NCBI RefSeq assembly: GCF_002256285.1
Contig: NZ_NKJE01000003.1
Span: 1-64,000, forward strand
Direction of reading: 5' to 3'
Length of the DNA stretch: 64,000 bases
DNA from: Flavobacterium sp. BFFFF1
Lineage (GTDB): Bacteria > Bacteroidota > Bacteroidia > Flavobacteriales > Flavobacteriaceae
Shown here: piece by piece, positions 53,795 to 62,780 of the stretch
Position numbering within the stretch: position 1 is the stretch's first letter
Layout: the number at the start of each line of letters is the position of its first letter
Made by a program: the position numbers and the translations under genes
Notes under the pieces: generated by a model
Told to the model about the DNA's origin: nothing
Seen by the model: the letters and a program-made list of their open reading frames with translations, nothing else
Database searches by the model: none

Positions 53795-54862
53795 ATGCAA
53801 ACCATACACGCGAACGGTTACGAAATATTATTTGGAGATGGCGGTTATGATGCGGTAAATCGTTTTATAGCTGATAGGGTTTATTCCAAAATATTCATCC
53901 TGACAGATACCAATTCCAATGAGTATTGCTTACCACGTTTTTTATCCTTTCTAGCAACTGAAGTGGCGATTGAAATCATCGAGGTTGATGCGGGCGAAAT
54001 GCATAAGAATATAGAAACCTGCATCGGTGTATGGAATGCGCTTACGGAGTTAGGTGCCGACCGGAAAAGCCTGATGATCAATTTAGGGGGTGGTGTGGTT
54101 ACGGATCTGGGCGGCTTCGTAGCATCGACATTTAAACGCGGTATCGACTTTACCCATATTCCTACAACCCTGCTTGCTATGGTCGACGCATCCGTCGGTG
54201 GAAAGAACGGGATAGATCTTGGCAACCTCAAAAACCACATTGGCGTCATCAACACACCGCGCATGATTTTGATGGACATGACTTTCCTGGATACGCTTCC
54301 GCAGATAGAAATGCGTTCCGGGCTGGCTGAAATGCTGAAACACGGATTGATCTATGACAAAAACTATTGGGATAAATTTACAGATCTTGCTGCTATTGAC
54401 ACGAATGACCTGGGACAACTCATTTACGAATCGGTTGTTATCAAAAACGAAATCGTAGCTGCTGATCCCAATGAAAAAGGAATACGGAAATCTTTAAATT
54501 TTGGGCACACACTTGGACATGCGATCGAGGGTTGCTTTCTGGAAAACGAATCTAAAACAACCTTGCTCCACGGAGAAGCGATCGCCGCAGGCATGGTCCT
54601 GGAATCCCATCTTTCACTACAAAAGGGCTTGATCTCAGCGGAAGAATATGCTGCAGTAAAACGCAACATTCTTGGGATTTACGGAAGGGTAACATTTGAT
54701 GCAAACGACCTGCAGTCCATCACAGATTTGCTGATTCACGACAAAAAAAACGAATACGGGAAAATTCAATTTGTCCTGTTGGACGGCATCGGCAGTGTTA
54801 AAATCGGACAGGAACTTGATAATGAATCTATTACCAACGCTTTCGAAGACTATAAATCTTAA
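53795..54862 (+). CDS. aroB: 3-dehydroquinate synthase
   Basis: 355 residues from the ATG at 53795. NAD and Zn signatures: LMINLGGGVVTDLGGFVASTFKRGIDFTHIPTTLLAMVDASVGGKNGIDLGNLKNHIG, EMLKHGLIYDKNYW, KSLNFGHTLGHAIEG and LLHGEAIAAGMVLES with the Zn ligands Glu and His. It performs the second step of the shikimate pathway. It stands alone; the arginine decarboxylase downstream has its own promoter. Confidence 0.97.
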   Translation: MQTIHANGYEILFGDGGYDAVNRFIADRVYSKIFILTDTNSNEYCLPRFLSFLATEVAIEIIEVDAGEMHKNIETCIGVWNALTELGADRKSLMINLGGGVVTDLGGFVASTFKRGIDFTHIPTTLLAMVDASVGGKNGIDLGNLKNHIGVINTPRMILMDMTFLDTLPQIEMRSGLAEMLKHGLIYDKNYWDKFTDLAAIDTNDLGQLIYESVVIKNEIVAADPNEKGIRKSLNFGHTLGHAIEGCFLENESKTTLLHGEAIAAGMVLESHLSLQKGLISAEEYAAVKRNILGIYGRVTFDANDLQSITDLLIHDKKNEYGKIQFVLLDGIGSVKIGQELDNESITNAFEDYKS

Positions 54863-54882
54863 TATTTTTTTAATTAAAACGG

Positions 54883-54914
54883 TTGCATTTCGGAAAATAT
54901 ATTTTTTACATTTG
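54883..54914 (+). promoter_or_regulatory. Promoter of the arginine decarboxylase operon
   Basis: TTG at 54883-54885, a 21-nt spacer and TACATTTG at 54907-54914 match the flavobacterial consensus. The predicted start is close to 54920, leaving a leader of about 217 nt before the ATG at 55138. Confidence 0.8.
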
Positions 54915-54919
54915 CGCTG

Positions 54920-55087
54920 ATGAACAAACGACAGAAACTCAATAGCGGCTATATTGCCACATCCCCAAAAATAGCCTGCATTTTCAGGGCAAAATCTTTG
55001 ATTGAGGCAAAAGGAAATTTGTTTTTTGACGTATTCCAATATCCACAGGAAAAACTTCAAATCATTTATGCAAATATCCGGGTTTGA
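54920..55087 (+). CDS. Possible 55-codon leader ORF before arginine decarboxylase
   Basis: ATG at 54920 lies at the predicted transcription start, so the ORF would be leaderless; it ends with TGA at 55085-55087, 50 bp before the decarboxylase. The predicted peptide starts MNKRQKLNSGYIATSPKIA and is basic, with no family resemblance I can see. It may be translated as a regulatory leader peptide or be a chance frame within a structured 5' UTR. Polyamine genes elsewhere are often controlled through leader peptides, but no such evidence exists here. Confidence 0.3.
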   Translation: MNKRQKLNSGYIATSPKIACIFRAKSLIEAKGNLFFDVFQYPQEKLQIIYANIRV

Positions 55088-55137
55088 ATATAGGTGAAAA
55101 TTAGTAGTAATTTTTAACCTAAATTCCTGATAAATAA

Positions 55138-56541
55138 ATGAATACAAAATATTTCGATTTAATAAACCAAACTTATTATTTCCCGCAGGACGAATTTACG
55201 CTGAGTAAAGACAACCAACTGCTTTTCCATAACATCGACCTCATGAAGTTGGTTGAACAATATGGAACGCCTTTAAAATTTACGTATTTGCCCCAGATTT
55301 CCAGCAATATCAAGCGCGCCAAAAATTGGTTCCGTAATGCCATGGAAAAAAATAAATATGATGGTAAATATTATTATTGCTATTGTACGAAAAGTTCCCA
55401 CTTTGAATATGTGATGAACGAAGCGTTCAAGAACAACATCCATATTGAAACGTCCTCTGCTTTTGACATCAACATCGTTGAAAACCTCCTCGAAAGCGGA
55501 AAGATCAATAAAAGCACTTATATCATCTGCAACGGCTTTAAGCGCGACCAGTACATTGAGAACATTGCAAGGCTGATCAACAACGGCCATAAGAATGCGA
55601 TTCCGATTATTGATAATTTCGAAGAGCTCGACCTGCTTCAGGCCGGTATTAAAGGAAAATTCAAAATTGGCATCCGCATCGCAGCGGAAGAAGAACCCAA
55701 ATTTGAATTTTATACTTCCCGACTCGGAATCGGGTATAAAAATATTGTGCCGTTTTACAAAAAGCAAATTCAGGACAACAAAAACCTGGAGCTTAAAATG
55801 CTGCACTTCTTCATCAATACCGGAATAAACGACAACGCGTATTACTGGAATGAATTGGTGAAGTGTATCAAGGTTTACGTAGCTTTAAAGAAAGAATGCC
55901 CTACCTTGGACAGCCTGAATATAGGGGGCGGATTTCCAATTAAGAATTCGCTGGCTTTCGAATATGATTACCAATATATGATTGATGAAATCATCAACCA
56001 AATCAAGATTGCTTGTGAGGAAGCCGAAGTTGACGTACCACACATATTTACCGAATTTGGTTCATTTACGGTAGGTGAAAGCGCCGGTGCCATTTATCAG
56101 GTATTGTACCAAAAACAACAGAACGACAGGGAAAAGTGGAATATGATTGATTCTTCTTTTATCACCACACTGCCCGACACCTGGGCCATTAATAAGCGCT
56201 TCATCATGCTTGCTGTCAATCGATGGAATGATCAATACGAGCGTGTGTTATTGGGTGGTATGACCTGCGACAGTGATGATTATTACAATTCGGAACAAAA
56301 CATGAACGCCATTTACCTGCCCAAATACAACAAGGAAAAACCTTTATATATCGGGTTTTTCAATACCGGCGCGTATCAGGAAACCATCGGAGGTTATGGT
56401 GGACTTCACCACTGCCTTATTCCGCAGCCCAAGCACATTCTCATCGACCGGGACGAACAGGGAATACTGGCTACCGAGGTTTTTTCGGAACAGCAAACGT
56501 CGGAAGATGTACTGAATATTTTAGGATATAATAAGAAATAG
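55138..56541 (+). CDS. Biosynthetic arginine decarboxylase-like PLP enzyme
   Basis: 467 residues of the group IV (alanine-racemase-fold) decarboxylases. Lys85 in YYYCYCTKSSHFEYVM binds PLP; HIETSSAFDINIVENLL, RLGIGYKNIVPFY, LNIGGGFPIKNSLAF (phosphate loop) and GGMTCDSDDYYN (Cys of the second active-site half, then D-DY) follow. It is shorter than E. coli SpeA (about 630-660 residues), as in Bacteroidota homologues annotated as arginine decarboxylase. It is probably the first step from arginine via agmatine to polyamines. A deoxyhypusine-synthase-like gene is downstream. Confidence 0.85.
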   Translation: MNTKYFDLINQTYYFPQDEFTLSKDNQLLFHNIDLMKLVEQYGTPLKFTYLPQISSNIKRAKNWFRNAMEKNKYDGKYYYCYCTKSSHFEYVMNEAFKNNIHIETSSAFDINIVENLLESGKINKSTYIICNGFKRDQYIENIARLINNGHKNAIPIIDNFEELDLLQAGIKGKFKIGIRIAAEEEPKFEFYTSRLGIGYKNIVPFYKKQIQDNKNLELKMLHFFINTGINDNAYYWNELVKCIKVYVALKKECPTLDSLNIGGGFPIKNSLAFEYDYQYMIDEIINQIKIACEEAEVDVPHIFTEFGSFTVGESAGAIYQVLYQKQQNDREKWNMIDSSFITTLPDTWAINKRFIMLAVNRWNDQYERVLLGGMTCDSDDYYNSEQNMNAIYLPKYNKEKPLYIGFFNTGAYQETIGGYGGLHHCLIPQPKHILIDRDEQGILATEVFSEQQTSEDVLNILGYNKK

Positions 56542-56650
56542 TTAACGGTATTGGTTTGGCGGTTTAAGAAAAAAATATTTTCTTTGAAAGGATAACTAAT
56601 GCCACAATCAGATTGCGAAAAAGCAATGCAATATAAACAAACAGAGGACA

Positions 56651-57622
56651 ATGAGTAAAGGACCAATCAGCCAGTTTATTGAAAAACACTACCTGCATTT
56701 TAATGCGGCAGCGTTAGTGGATGCGGCAAAGGGCTATGAAAAACAGCTGGCAGACGGCGCAAAAATGATGGTAACGTTAGCGGGTGCGATGAGTACCGCC
56801 GAACTTGGGAAAAGTTTTGCCGAAATTATCCGAAAAGACAAAGTTCAGATCATCTCCTGTACCGGAGCCAATCTTGAGGAAGATATCATGAACCTGGTCG
56901 CACACTCTCACTATGAAAGGGTGCCAAATTACAGAGACTTAACACCGCAGCAAGAGTGGGATCTACTTGAAAGGGGCCTGAATCGGGTAACCGACACCTG
57001 CATTCCGGAGCATGAAGCATTCCGGAGATTACAGCAACACATCTACAAAATATGGAAAGACGCGGACGATAAAGGTGAACGTTATTTCCCTCATGAATTC
57101 ATGTATAAAATGCTGCTTTCCGGTGTTTTGGAAGAGTATTACGAAATTGACCTGAAAGACAGTTGGATGTATGCCGCCGCGGAGCGCAATTTACCAATTA
57201 TTGTACCGGGGTGGGAAGACAGTACAATGGGGAACATTTTTGCTTCCTACGTGATCAAAGGTGAATTGAAAGCGTCTACCATGAAATCGGGAATTGAATA
57301 CATGACGTATCTCGCAAAATGGTATACCGATAATAGTAAAAATGGTGTAGGTTTTTTCCAGATTGGAGGCGGAATCGCAGGAGATTTCCCGATTTGCGTT
57401 GTACCGATGCTGTATCAGGATATGGAAATGCATGATGTCCCTTTTTGGAGCTATTTCTGCCAGATTTCTGATTCCACCACGAGTTATGGTTCCTACTCAG
57501 GTGCCGTCCCAAATGAAAAGATCACCTGGGGAAAATTAGATATCGCAACCCCAAAATTTATTATTGAATCAGATGCAACGATTGTTGCGCCCCTTATTTT
57601 TGCTTACCTATTAGATTTATAA
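56651..57622 (+). CDS. Deoxyhypusine synthase-like protein
   Basis: 323 residues of the deoxyhypusine synthase fold. NAD-binding segments TLAGAMSTAELGKSFAEIIRKDKVQIISCTGANLEEDI and GIAGDFPICVVPML, and the loop GSYSGAVPNEKITWGKL with Lys295 in the place of the lysine that carries the butylamine intermediate in DHS. Bacteria lack eIF5A, the normal substrate, so members here probably transfer the aminobutyl group to a small amine (homospermidine or similar). The location after arginine decarboxylase and its lack of an agmatinase between supports a polyamine role. Confidence 0.88.
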   Translation: MSKGPISQFIEKHYLHFNAAALVDAAKGYEKQLADGAKMMVTLAGAMSTAELGKSFAEIIRKDKVQIISCTGANLEEDIMNLVAHSHYERVPNYRDLTPQQEWDLLERGLNRVTDTCIPEHEAFRRLQQHIYKIWKDADDKGERYFPHEFMYKMLLSGVLEEYYEIDLKDSWMYAAAERNLPIIVPGWEDSTMGNIFASYVIKGELKASTMKSGIEYMTYLAKWYTDNSKNGVGFFQIGGGIAGDFPICVVPMLYQDMEMHDVPFWSYFCQISDSTTSYGSYSGAVPNEKITWGKLDIATPKFIIESDATIVAPLIFAYLLDL

Positions 57623-57632
57623 CAGCTATCCT

Positions 57633-58046
57633 ATGAAAAGAGTAATTGTTGACTATGCCAAATTAACCAACGAGATTTTGAACCTGTTAGTGGAAAAATT
57701 CCCTGATGGATATGACGATTCTAATATCATTCGCTTTAAGAATGCCAAAGGCGAGTTGATAGAAGCCGTTGAAGTGAGGACGGAAGACACCATTTACCTT
57801 GTAAAAGTGAGTACAAAACTTGCTACAAGACTTGAGAATTTTGACGAAGATGATATTGATGATGTGGTTGAACCAATCGACACGATAAAAGGAATTGATA
57901 TCGAAGATGAAGATGCTCCGTCTGACGAAGAGGATGACGAAGACGAAAACCTTGACAAACCCGACCTCGATCCTGAAGATGACGAAGATTATGATGGCGA
58001 CAGGGAAGATATCGCGGATGACGAGGAAGATGAAGACGAAGACTAA
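57633..58046 (+). CDS. Protein with strongly acidic C-terminal tail
   Basis: 137 residues. The first 70 residues (MKRVIVDYAKLTNEILNLLVEKFPDGYDDSNIIRFKNAKGELIEAVEVRTEDTIYLVKVSTKLATRLENF) form a compact folded domain; the remaining half is nearly all Asp and Glu with scattered Pro. Similar small flavobacterial proteins are conserved but not characterised. The acidic tail might bind basic proteins or nucleic-acid-binding partners. It starts 11 bp after the DHS-like gene, so it shares its transcript, which ends with the terminator at 58051. Confidence 0.75.
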   Translation: MKRVIVDYAKLTNEILNLLVEKFPDGYDDSNIIRFKNAKGELIEAVEVRTEDTIYLVKVSTKLATRLENFDEDDIDDVVEPIDTIKGIDIEDEDAPSDEEDDEDENLDKPDLDPEDDEDYDGDREDIADDEEDEDED

Positions 58047-58050
58047 TACC

Positions 58051-58078
58051 AAAAGGAACTCTAACGGGTTCCTTTTTT
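58051..58078 (+). terminator. Terminator of the polyamine operon
   Basis: A 9-bp stem AAAAGGAAC / GTTCCTTTT with an 8-nt loop, followed by T residues. Confidence 0.85.
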
Positions 58079-58089
58079 AATTAATAACC

Positions 58090-58581
58090 ATGATGATTAG
58101 TTCCTTTGCGCCTTTTGTTGATCAACAAACTAAAGTAATTGTTCTTGGCACAATGCCCGGCGCTACCTCACTCGCACTGCAGGAATATTATGCCTACAAA
58201 CAGAACCACTTTTGGCGCATTTTTTTCACTTACTTCCACGCGCTGCCGGTTCCGGATTTATTTGAACTCCGGGTTGAAATACTGAGGAAAAACAATATCG
58301 GTTTATGGGATGTTTTGCAACATTGCGAACGAGAGGGCAGCCTCGACACCAACATCCGCAACCATCAGGTAAACGATTTTGTGCGCTTGTTTAAAGAGTT
58401 TCCGAATATTTGCCATATTTTGTTCAATGGAAAGGAAAGCCACAAGTATTTTATGAAGCATATTGGGGAAATCCCAGGCGTTAAATTTCACGTGATGCCA
58501 TCAACAAGCCCAGCGAACACGATGTCCTTCGAGAAAAAATTTGAAATCTGGTCTGAAGCACTTATAAGTACCGCTCCCTAA
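58090..58581 (+). CDS. Uracil/hypoxanthine-DNA glycosylase (family 6-like)
   Basis: 163 residues. KVIVLGTMPGATSL (motif 1, GTMPG), YYAYKQNHFWRIFF (N-HFW) and VMPSTSPANTMSF (motif 2, STSPAN) are the signatures of the hypoxanthine-DNA glycosylase family within the UDG superfamily. It removes deaminated bases such as hypoxanthine from DNA. The 3' end overlaps that of the convergent DinB gene by 20 bp. Confidence 0.92.
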   Translation: MMISSFAPFVDQQTKVIVLGTMPGATSLALQEYYAYKQNHFWRIFFTYFHALPVPDLFELRVEILRKNNIGLWDVLQHCEREGSLDTNIRNHQVNDFVRLFKEFPNICHILFNGKESHKYFMKHIGEIPGVKFHVMPSTSPANTMSFEKKFEIWSEALISTAP

Positions 58582-59077
58582 AAATCCGCTGGTGGTGCTT
58601 CATGTGCCCGGTGATGATAAACCCAATGGCACGCACGGAAATTTCGTTATCTGATGCCGTACCCATACTTTTCAATTTCTCTTCTGAAAAGCTCTTAAAT
58701 AGCGCCAGGGTTCCATGCCGTACGGTCGAAAGCTCGCTAAGTAAATCCTGGATGGTCCTGGCATTTGCATTGGCCGCATCAACGTAGCGGTTTTCCTCAA
58801 AACCAGGCAGGGGGGTTTTATCCCCCCGGGCGATGCGCAAGGCACGGTAACTGAAAATCCGTTCAGCATCTGTCAAATGCAGGATAATGTCTTTTATGGT
58901 CCATTTTCCTTCAGCATAACGGTAATCAAATTTGTCCATTGGAATATCCTGCACAAACCGGATAAAGTCGTGCAGGCTGATTTCAAGTTCTTCTGTCAGG
59001 TGGGTATCGTCTAAAGCCTTGATGTAATTTGCGTAAAAGGCACCATATTCATGGTCCGGTAAAGCCGATGATCTCAT
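58562..59077 (-). CDS. DinB-family metal-binding protein
   Basis: 171 residues in a four-helix bundle of the DinB/YfiT type. YAEGKWTIKDIILHLTDAERIFSYRALRIARGDKTPLPGFEENRYV contains the first metal-binding His, and GFIITGHMKHHQRIFRERYL the C-terminal His pair (HMKHH). Some members are thiol transferases, most have unknown roles. The downstream neighbour is convergent; the secreted protein gene upstream ends 7 bp before its start. Confidence 0.9.
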   Translation of the reverse strand: MRSSALPDHEYGAFYANYIKALDDTHLTEELEISLHDFIRFVQDIPMDKFDYRYAEGKWTIKDIILHLTDAERIFSYRALRIARGDKTPLPGFEENRYVDAANANARTIQDLLSELSTVRHGTLALFKSFSEEKLKSMGTASDNEISVRAIGFIITGHMKHHQRIFRERYL

Positions 59078-59083
59078 AGTTGG

Positions 59084-59581
59084 TTATTTGCTATCGTTAC
59101 GGGTGGTGATTGTGTATTTCCATTTCGAAGGGATGTGGTCATTGGTAAGCGCAACCGGAACCAACATTCCCAGTCCGGGAGGCGTCAATGCCACTGTGGC
59201 GATAAATCCGTATCCCCCAGCTGCAGCACCCGCAATCGCTCCGGTTAAGCACAGCCCGCCCACAACAATCAACATGGGACGCAGGATTTCTCCATCTACA
59301 GTACGGCGCTTTATCTTGACAATGTCATTAAGTGGAAAAGAAGTTCCATTAATCGCGATGGTCTCATCATCAATGATGGTGTATTTCCCAATGTGCTTTT
59401 TACCATCTTTAGTCCGGACCTTTAAACGTGTGTTCTCACGATAGAAAATTTTCCGATGCGTGAAGCTGTGTTCGATTTCAATACCTTTATCCTGTGCAGA
59501 AATAAAAAACACATTCGCCAAAATCAAAAATAAAACAGACCATTTTGAAAATTGGGTAACTCTTGTGTCGATGTTTGTCAT
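59084..59581 (-). CDS. Exported protein of unknown function with a Gly-rich membrane segment
   Basis: 165 residues from the ATG at 59581. A signal-like helix (KWSVLFLILANVFFISAQ), a beta-rich domain (RKIFYRENTRLKVRTKDGKKHIGKYTIIDDETIAINGTSFPLNDIVKIKRR, resembling an SH3-like fold), and a long hydrophobic stretch, LIVVGGLCLTGAIAGAAAGGYGFIATVALTPPGLGMLVPVAL. I do not recognise a named family. Start chosen because the upstream in-frame residues are not signal-like. Confidence 0.75.
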   Translation of the reverse strand: MTNIDTRVTQFSKWSVLFLILANVFFISAQDKGIEIEHSFTHRKIFYRENTRLKVRTKDGKKHIGKYTIIDDETIAINGTSFPLNDIVKIKRRTVDGEILRPMLIVVGGLCLTGAIAGAAAGGYGFIATVALTPPGLGMLVPVALTNDHIPSKWKYTITTRNDSK

Positions 59582-59606
59582 AGTTTTTGGTTGGTGTTGC
59601 CGAGAT

Positions 59607-62174
59607 TTATGCCGAATTCCTGCTAGCGTTCGTATTGCCAAACAGCGACCGTGTCACGATCTTCTCATACACCGCGATAAGATTTTCATCTGGCACGGCA
59701 GCCGCGTTCAGTTCTTTAACGCGCAACAGTGCGTATTGTTGTATTGTCAACAGTGGCATGACGATATGTTCCCGCATTTCAATCGACGCTTTACCATCAG
59801 GATAATTTTCCATGAGCGCTGTATGTCCGGCAATTTTCAAAAGCAAACGCTTCGTAAGCAGGAACTCTTCGTAAATAATTGTCCAAAAAGGCCCAAATTC
59901 CGGATCCTCCTTCATGTAAGCCGTTAATGGAAAAAATGATTTTGCCAAGGACATCATACTATTTTCCAATAACGTTTTAACGAAGAGTGAATGATCAAAC
60001 AAATGTTGTATTTCATGCCAGCGTCCTGATGTTTCGAAGTAAGATAAAGCGGAACCTACTCCAAAAAAACCGGGTACATTTTGCTTCAATTGGCTCCACG
60101 AACCCACAAATGGAATGGCACGTAGCTCGGAAAACTCCAATCGATCTGATTTACTTCGTTTTGCCGGTCGGCTGCCAATATTCGCTTTTGCAAAGTATTT
60201 TAGGGTACTGACCTGTTCCAGGTAGGGGATAAACTTCGGATGGTTTTTAAAATCTGTATATTTTTCAAAACCCTTTTCTGCAAGTTCATCGAGTATTTTT
60301 TTGTCTGCGCCTGAAAGCAGATTCTCATCTTTATCAAAAATCTGATTCGCCACCCCGGCACTCAATAGGTTTTCAAGATTGTAACGACACGAATCCAACG
60401 TACCAAAGTTAGAACTGATGGTTTGACCCTGTATTGTAATCTGGATTTCCCGATTCTCAATATTTGGTCCCAGTGACGCGTAAAACTTGTGGGTTTTACC
60501 TCCGCCCCGTGCCGGAGGTCCTCCCCGACCGTCGAAAAAGATTACTTTAATACCATATTCGCGCGAAATTTCCGTGATTTCCTCTTTCGCTTTGTAGATG
60601 CTCCAGTTTGCCATCAGGTAACCGCCATCCTTGGTGCCGTCCGAGAATCCGAGCATTACCGTCTGCTTGTTCCCACGTCTGGCGAGGTGCTGTTGATACG
60701 CCTCATCGGTGTAAAGCGACTCCATCACCGATTTTGCGTTGCGAAGATCATCGATTACTTCAAAGAGCGGAACGATGTCAACAGTGGGATTGTCCCAGCC
60801 GCACAAACGGAATAACGCCAGTGCCTGCAAAACATCTAATGCCGTTTCATTATTGCTGATGATATAGCGATTGCAGCCCATTTCACCGTTTAGCGATTGT
60901 ATGGTACGCATTGCGTACACAGATTCCAGTGTCGATCTTGTGATCTCATTGTAATCATTGGGATTAACTCCGGGCTTCGCATTGCTGATGATCTCCGCTT
61001 TCTGGATTGCATCAGCCGACAAATAGCCATTGGCAAGATAAACCCCCTCCTTCGCAATTTCCTCAAACACCTGGTGGTGTATCCTGCTGTTTTGGCGGAC
61101 ATCCAATGAAGCAAAATGAAAACCGAACAACCCAACATTGCTAATAAATAAGTCCAAATCGTCAAGATACAACGACTGGTGCTTCTGCTCAACAATGCGT
61201 TTGATAACGTTCAACTGCTGCTTGAGTTCGTCCAGGGTGAGAAAAATCTGATCATCGGCACTGTGTATTGAATCATAAAGTTTCAATTCAATTTCAGTAA
61301 CCAAAATATCTACATCATAGAATGTTAACTTCCTTTTCAATCGTCGGATTTCATTGTAGTAACATCTAAAAAGAGCAATGCGCAAACGGCTTGCAACCCG
61401 CAACGTGATTTCCGTAGTCACAAACGGATTGCCATCTCTGTCGCCTCCGGGCCAAAATCCAAAGTTGAGCAGCGAATTGTCGTTTATCTCCTCTTTAAAA
61501 ATATTCTTGTTGATGTAATGCACCATATCGCCGGCAGTATAATAGAACACATTTTCCAGATACCATACCAGGCTGACCGCTTCATCGAATGGGGTTGGCT
61601 TTTCCTTTTTGATAAATGGCGTCTTGCCGAGCTGTGCAAGAAGCTCTTTAATGCGCTGCAAATCATTTTCCCTTACAGCAATCGTCAAATCGGTGATAAT
61701 GCCCAGCACCGGACCAGGATAAAACTGCGTAGGATGCGCTGTCAGGACGGTACGGACTTTAAAAGTGCGGAAAAAATCACGAAGCGCATCGAGTTTATTT
61801 TTTGCCTCCGCTTTCTCGTTAATATCCCGAAGAGAACCACGCCCTTCCATGTTATTAACGATAGGAAAAGCCGCATCTTCAATAGCATCAAACAATACAA
61901 TCTGGCGCTCAATATATTGTATGAATCGGAACATCAGGTTGATTTTATCCTGTTCAGTCTTGTTGTCGAGGAATTTATCCGAAAACTGCTCAAATATCTG
62001 CCTTGGGTTCAATTGTTGCTTAAAACCACTCTCACACATTTCGGAGAACAACGGGAGCAATACACCGGTATTGTCAATGGAGTCAAATGGCAGCGTGATA
62101 AACACGCTATTGTAAATATGGTATTTGGAAAGCACATTCTCATTGAAGCGTTCAATTTTCGGAGGCGTATACAT
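59607..62174 (-). CDS. ppc: Phosphoenolpyruvate carboxylase
   Basis: 855 residues, slightly shorter than the E. coli enzyme. Catalytic His147 in VLTAHPTQFYPG (the usual E after HPT is Q), then FWPGGDRDGNPFVT, and VMLGFSDGTKDGGYLMANWSIYKAKEEI plus FFDGRGGPPARGGGKTHKFYASLG, the PEP-binding Gly-rich loop, and the C-terminal end with FGNTNASRNSA, similar to the allosteric C-terminus (usually -NTG). It makes oxaloacetate from PEP and bicarbonate. No pyruvate carboxylase is in the window for comparison. Confidence 0.96.
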   Translation of the reverse strand: MYTPPKIERFNENVLSKYHIYNSVFITLPFDSIDNTGVLLPLFSEMCESGFKQQLNPRQIFEQFSDKFLDNKTEQDKINLMFRFIQYIERQIVLFDAIEDAAFPIVNNMEGRGSLRDINEKAEAKNKLDALRDFFRTFKVRTVLTAHPTQFYPGPVLGIITDLTIAVRENDLQRIKELLAQLGKTPFIKKEKPTPFDEAVSLVWYLENVFYYTAGDMVHYINKNIFKEEINDNSLLNFGFWPGGDRDGNPFVTTEITLRVASRLRIALFRCYYNEIRRLKRKLTFYDVDILVTEIELKLYDSIHSADDQIFLTLDELKQQLNVIKRIVEQKHQSLYLDDLDLFISNVGLFGFHFASLDVRQNSRIHHQVFEEIAKEGVYLANGYLSADAIQKAEIISNAKPGVNPNDYNEITRSTLESVYAMRTIQSLNGEMGCNRYIISNNETALDVLQALALFRLCGWDNPTVDIVPLFEVIDDLRNAKSVMESLYTDEAYQQHLARRGNKQTVMLGFSDGTKDGGYLMANWSIYKAKEEITEISREYGIKVIFFDGRGGPPARGGGKTHKFYASLGPNIENREIQITIQGQTISSNFGTLDSCRYNLENLLSAGVANQIFDKDENLLSGADKKILDELAEKGFEKYTDFKNHPKFIPYLEQVSTLKYFAKANIGSRPAKRSKSDRLEFSELRAIPFVGSWSQLKQNVPGFFGVGSALSYFETSGRWHEIQHLFDHSLFVKTLLENSMMSLAKSFFPLTAYMKEDPEFGPFWTIIYEEFLLTKRLLLKIAGHTALMENYPDGKASIEMREHIVMPLLTIQQYALLRVKELNAAAVPDENLIAVYEKIVTRSLFGNTNASRNSA

Positions 62175-62206
62175 CAGCAGGATAATTTTGGTTTAAATTA
62201 ATAAAA

Positions 62207-62232
62207 AAACCCCAAGCTTTCACTTGAGGTTT
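62207..62232 (-). terminator. Terminator of the Lrp-type regulator gene
   Basis: Arms AAACC-CAAG and CTTG-GGTTT with one mismatch and loop CTTTCA, followed on the minus strand by T7. Confidence 0.78.
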
Positions 62233-62253
62233 GAATATTTTATAAAGATCCGA

Positions 62254-62733
62254 TTACATGTTTTTGAAAATCGTATGCATCAGGCGCTTTTTGTCGTTGA
62301 TGCTTTCTTCGAGCGAAATCATCGTTTCAGTCCTGTACACCCCTTCGATATCGTCAATCATGAAGATTACATCCTTAGCGTGTTTGGTATCTTTCGCTCT
62401 TATTTTACAAAAGATATTGAATTTCCCGGTAGTCACATGAGCCACGGTAACGAACGGGATATCGTTGATGCGTTCCAGCACAAATTTAGTTTGAGAAGTA
62501 TTATTCAAAAATACACCAACGTAGGCGATGAAAGAATAACCCAGTTTTTCGTAATCCAACGTAAGTGAAGAACCCATAATGATTCCGGCATCCTCCATCT
62601 TTTTTACCCTGACATGCACCGTTCCGGCCGAGATCAGTAGTTTCTTTGCGATATCCGTAAACGGAACCCTGGTATTGTCTATCAGCATATCCAGAATCTG
62701 ATGATCTACTTCATCTAAGCGAAATTTACTCAT
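62254..62733 (-). CDS. Lrp/AsnC-family transcriptional regulator
   Basis: 159 residues. An N-terminal helix-turn-helix (VDHQILDMLIDNTRVPFTDIAKKLLISAGTVHVRVKKMEDAGII) and a C-terminal RAM/Lrp ligand domain (IAYVGVFLNNTSQTKFVLERINDIPFVTVAHVTTGKFNIFCKIRAKDTKHAKDVIF). It senses amino acids as an octamer or dimer. Targets are unknown; the M14 peptidase gene upstream is transcribed in the same direction 47 bp away. Confidence 0.94.
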   Translation of the reverse strand: MSKFRLDEVDHQILDMLIDNTRVPFTDIAKKLLISAGTVHVRVKKMEDAGIIMGSSLTLDYEKLGYSFIAYVGVFLNNTSQTKFVLERINDIPFVTVAHVTTGKFNIFCKIRAKDTKHAKDVIFMIDDIEGVYRTETMISLEESINDKKRLMHTIFKNM

Positions 62734-62780
62734 ATTGTTGTTTGTTTTATGGTTATAGTTACAATAAAAGAAAAAACCAA

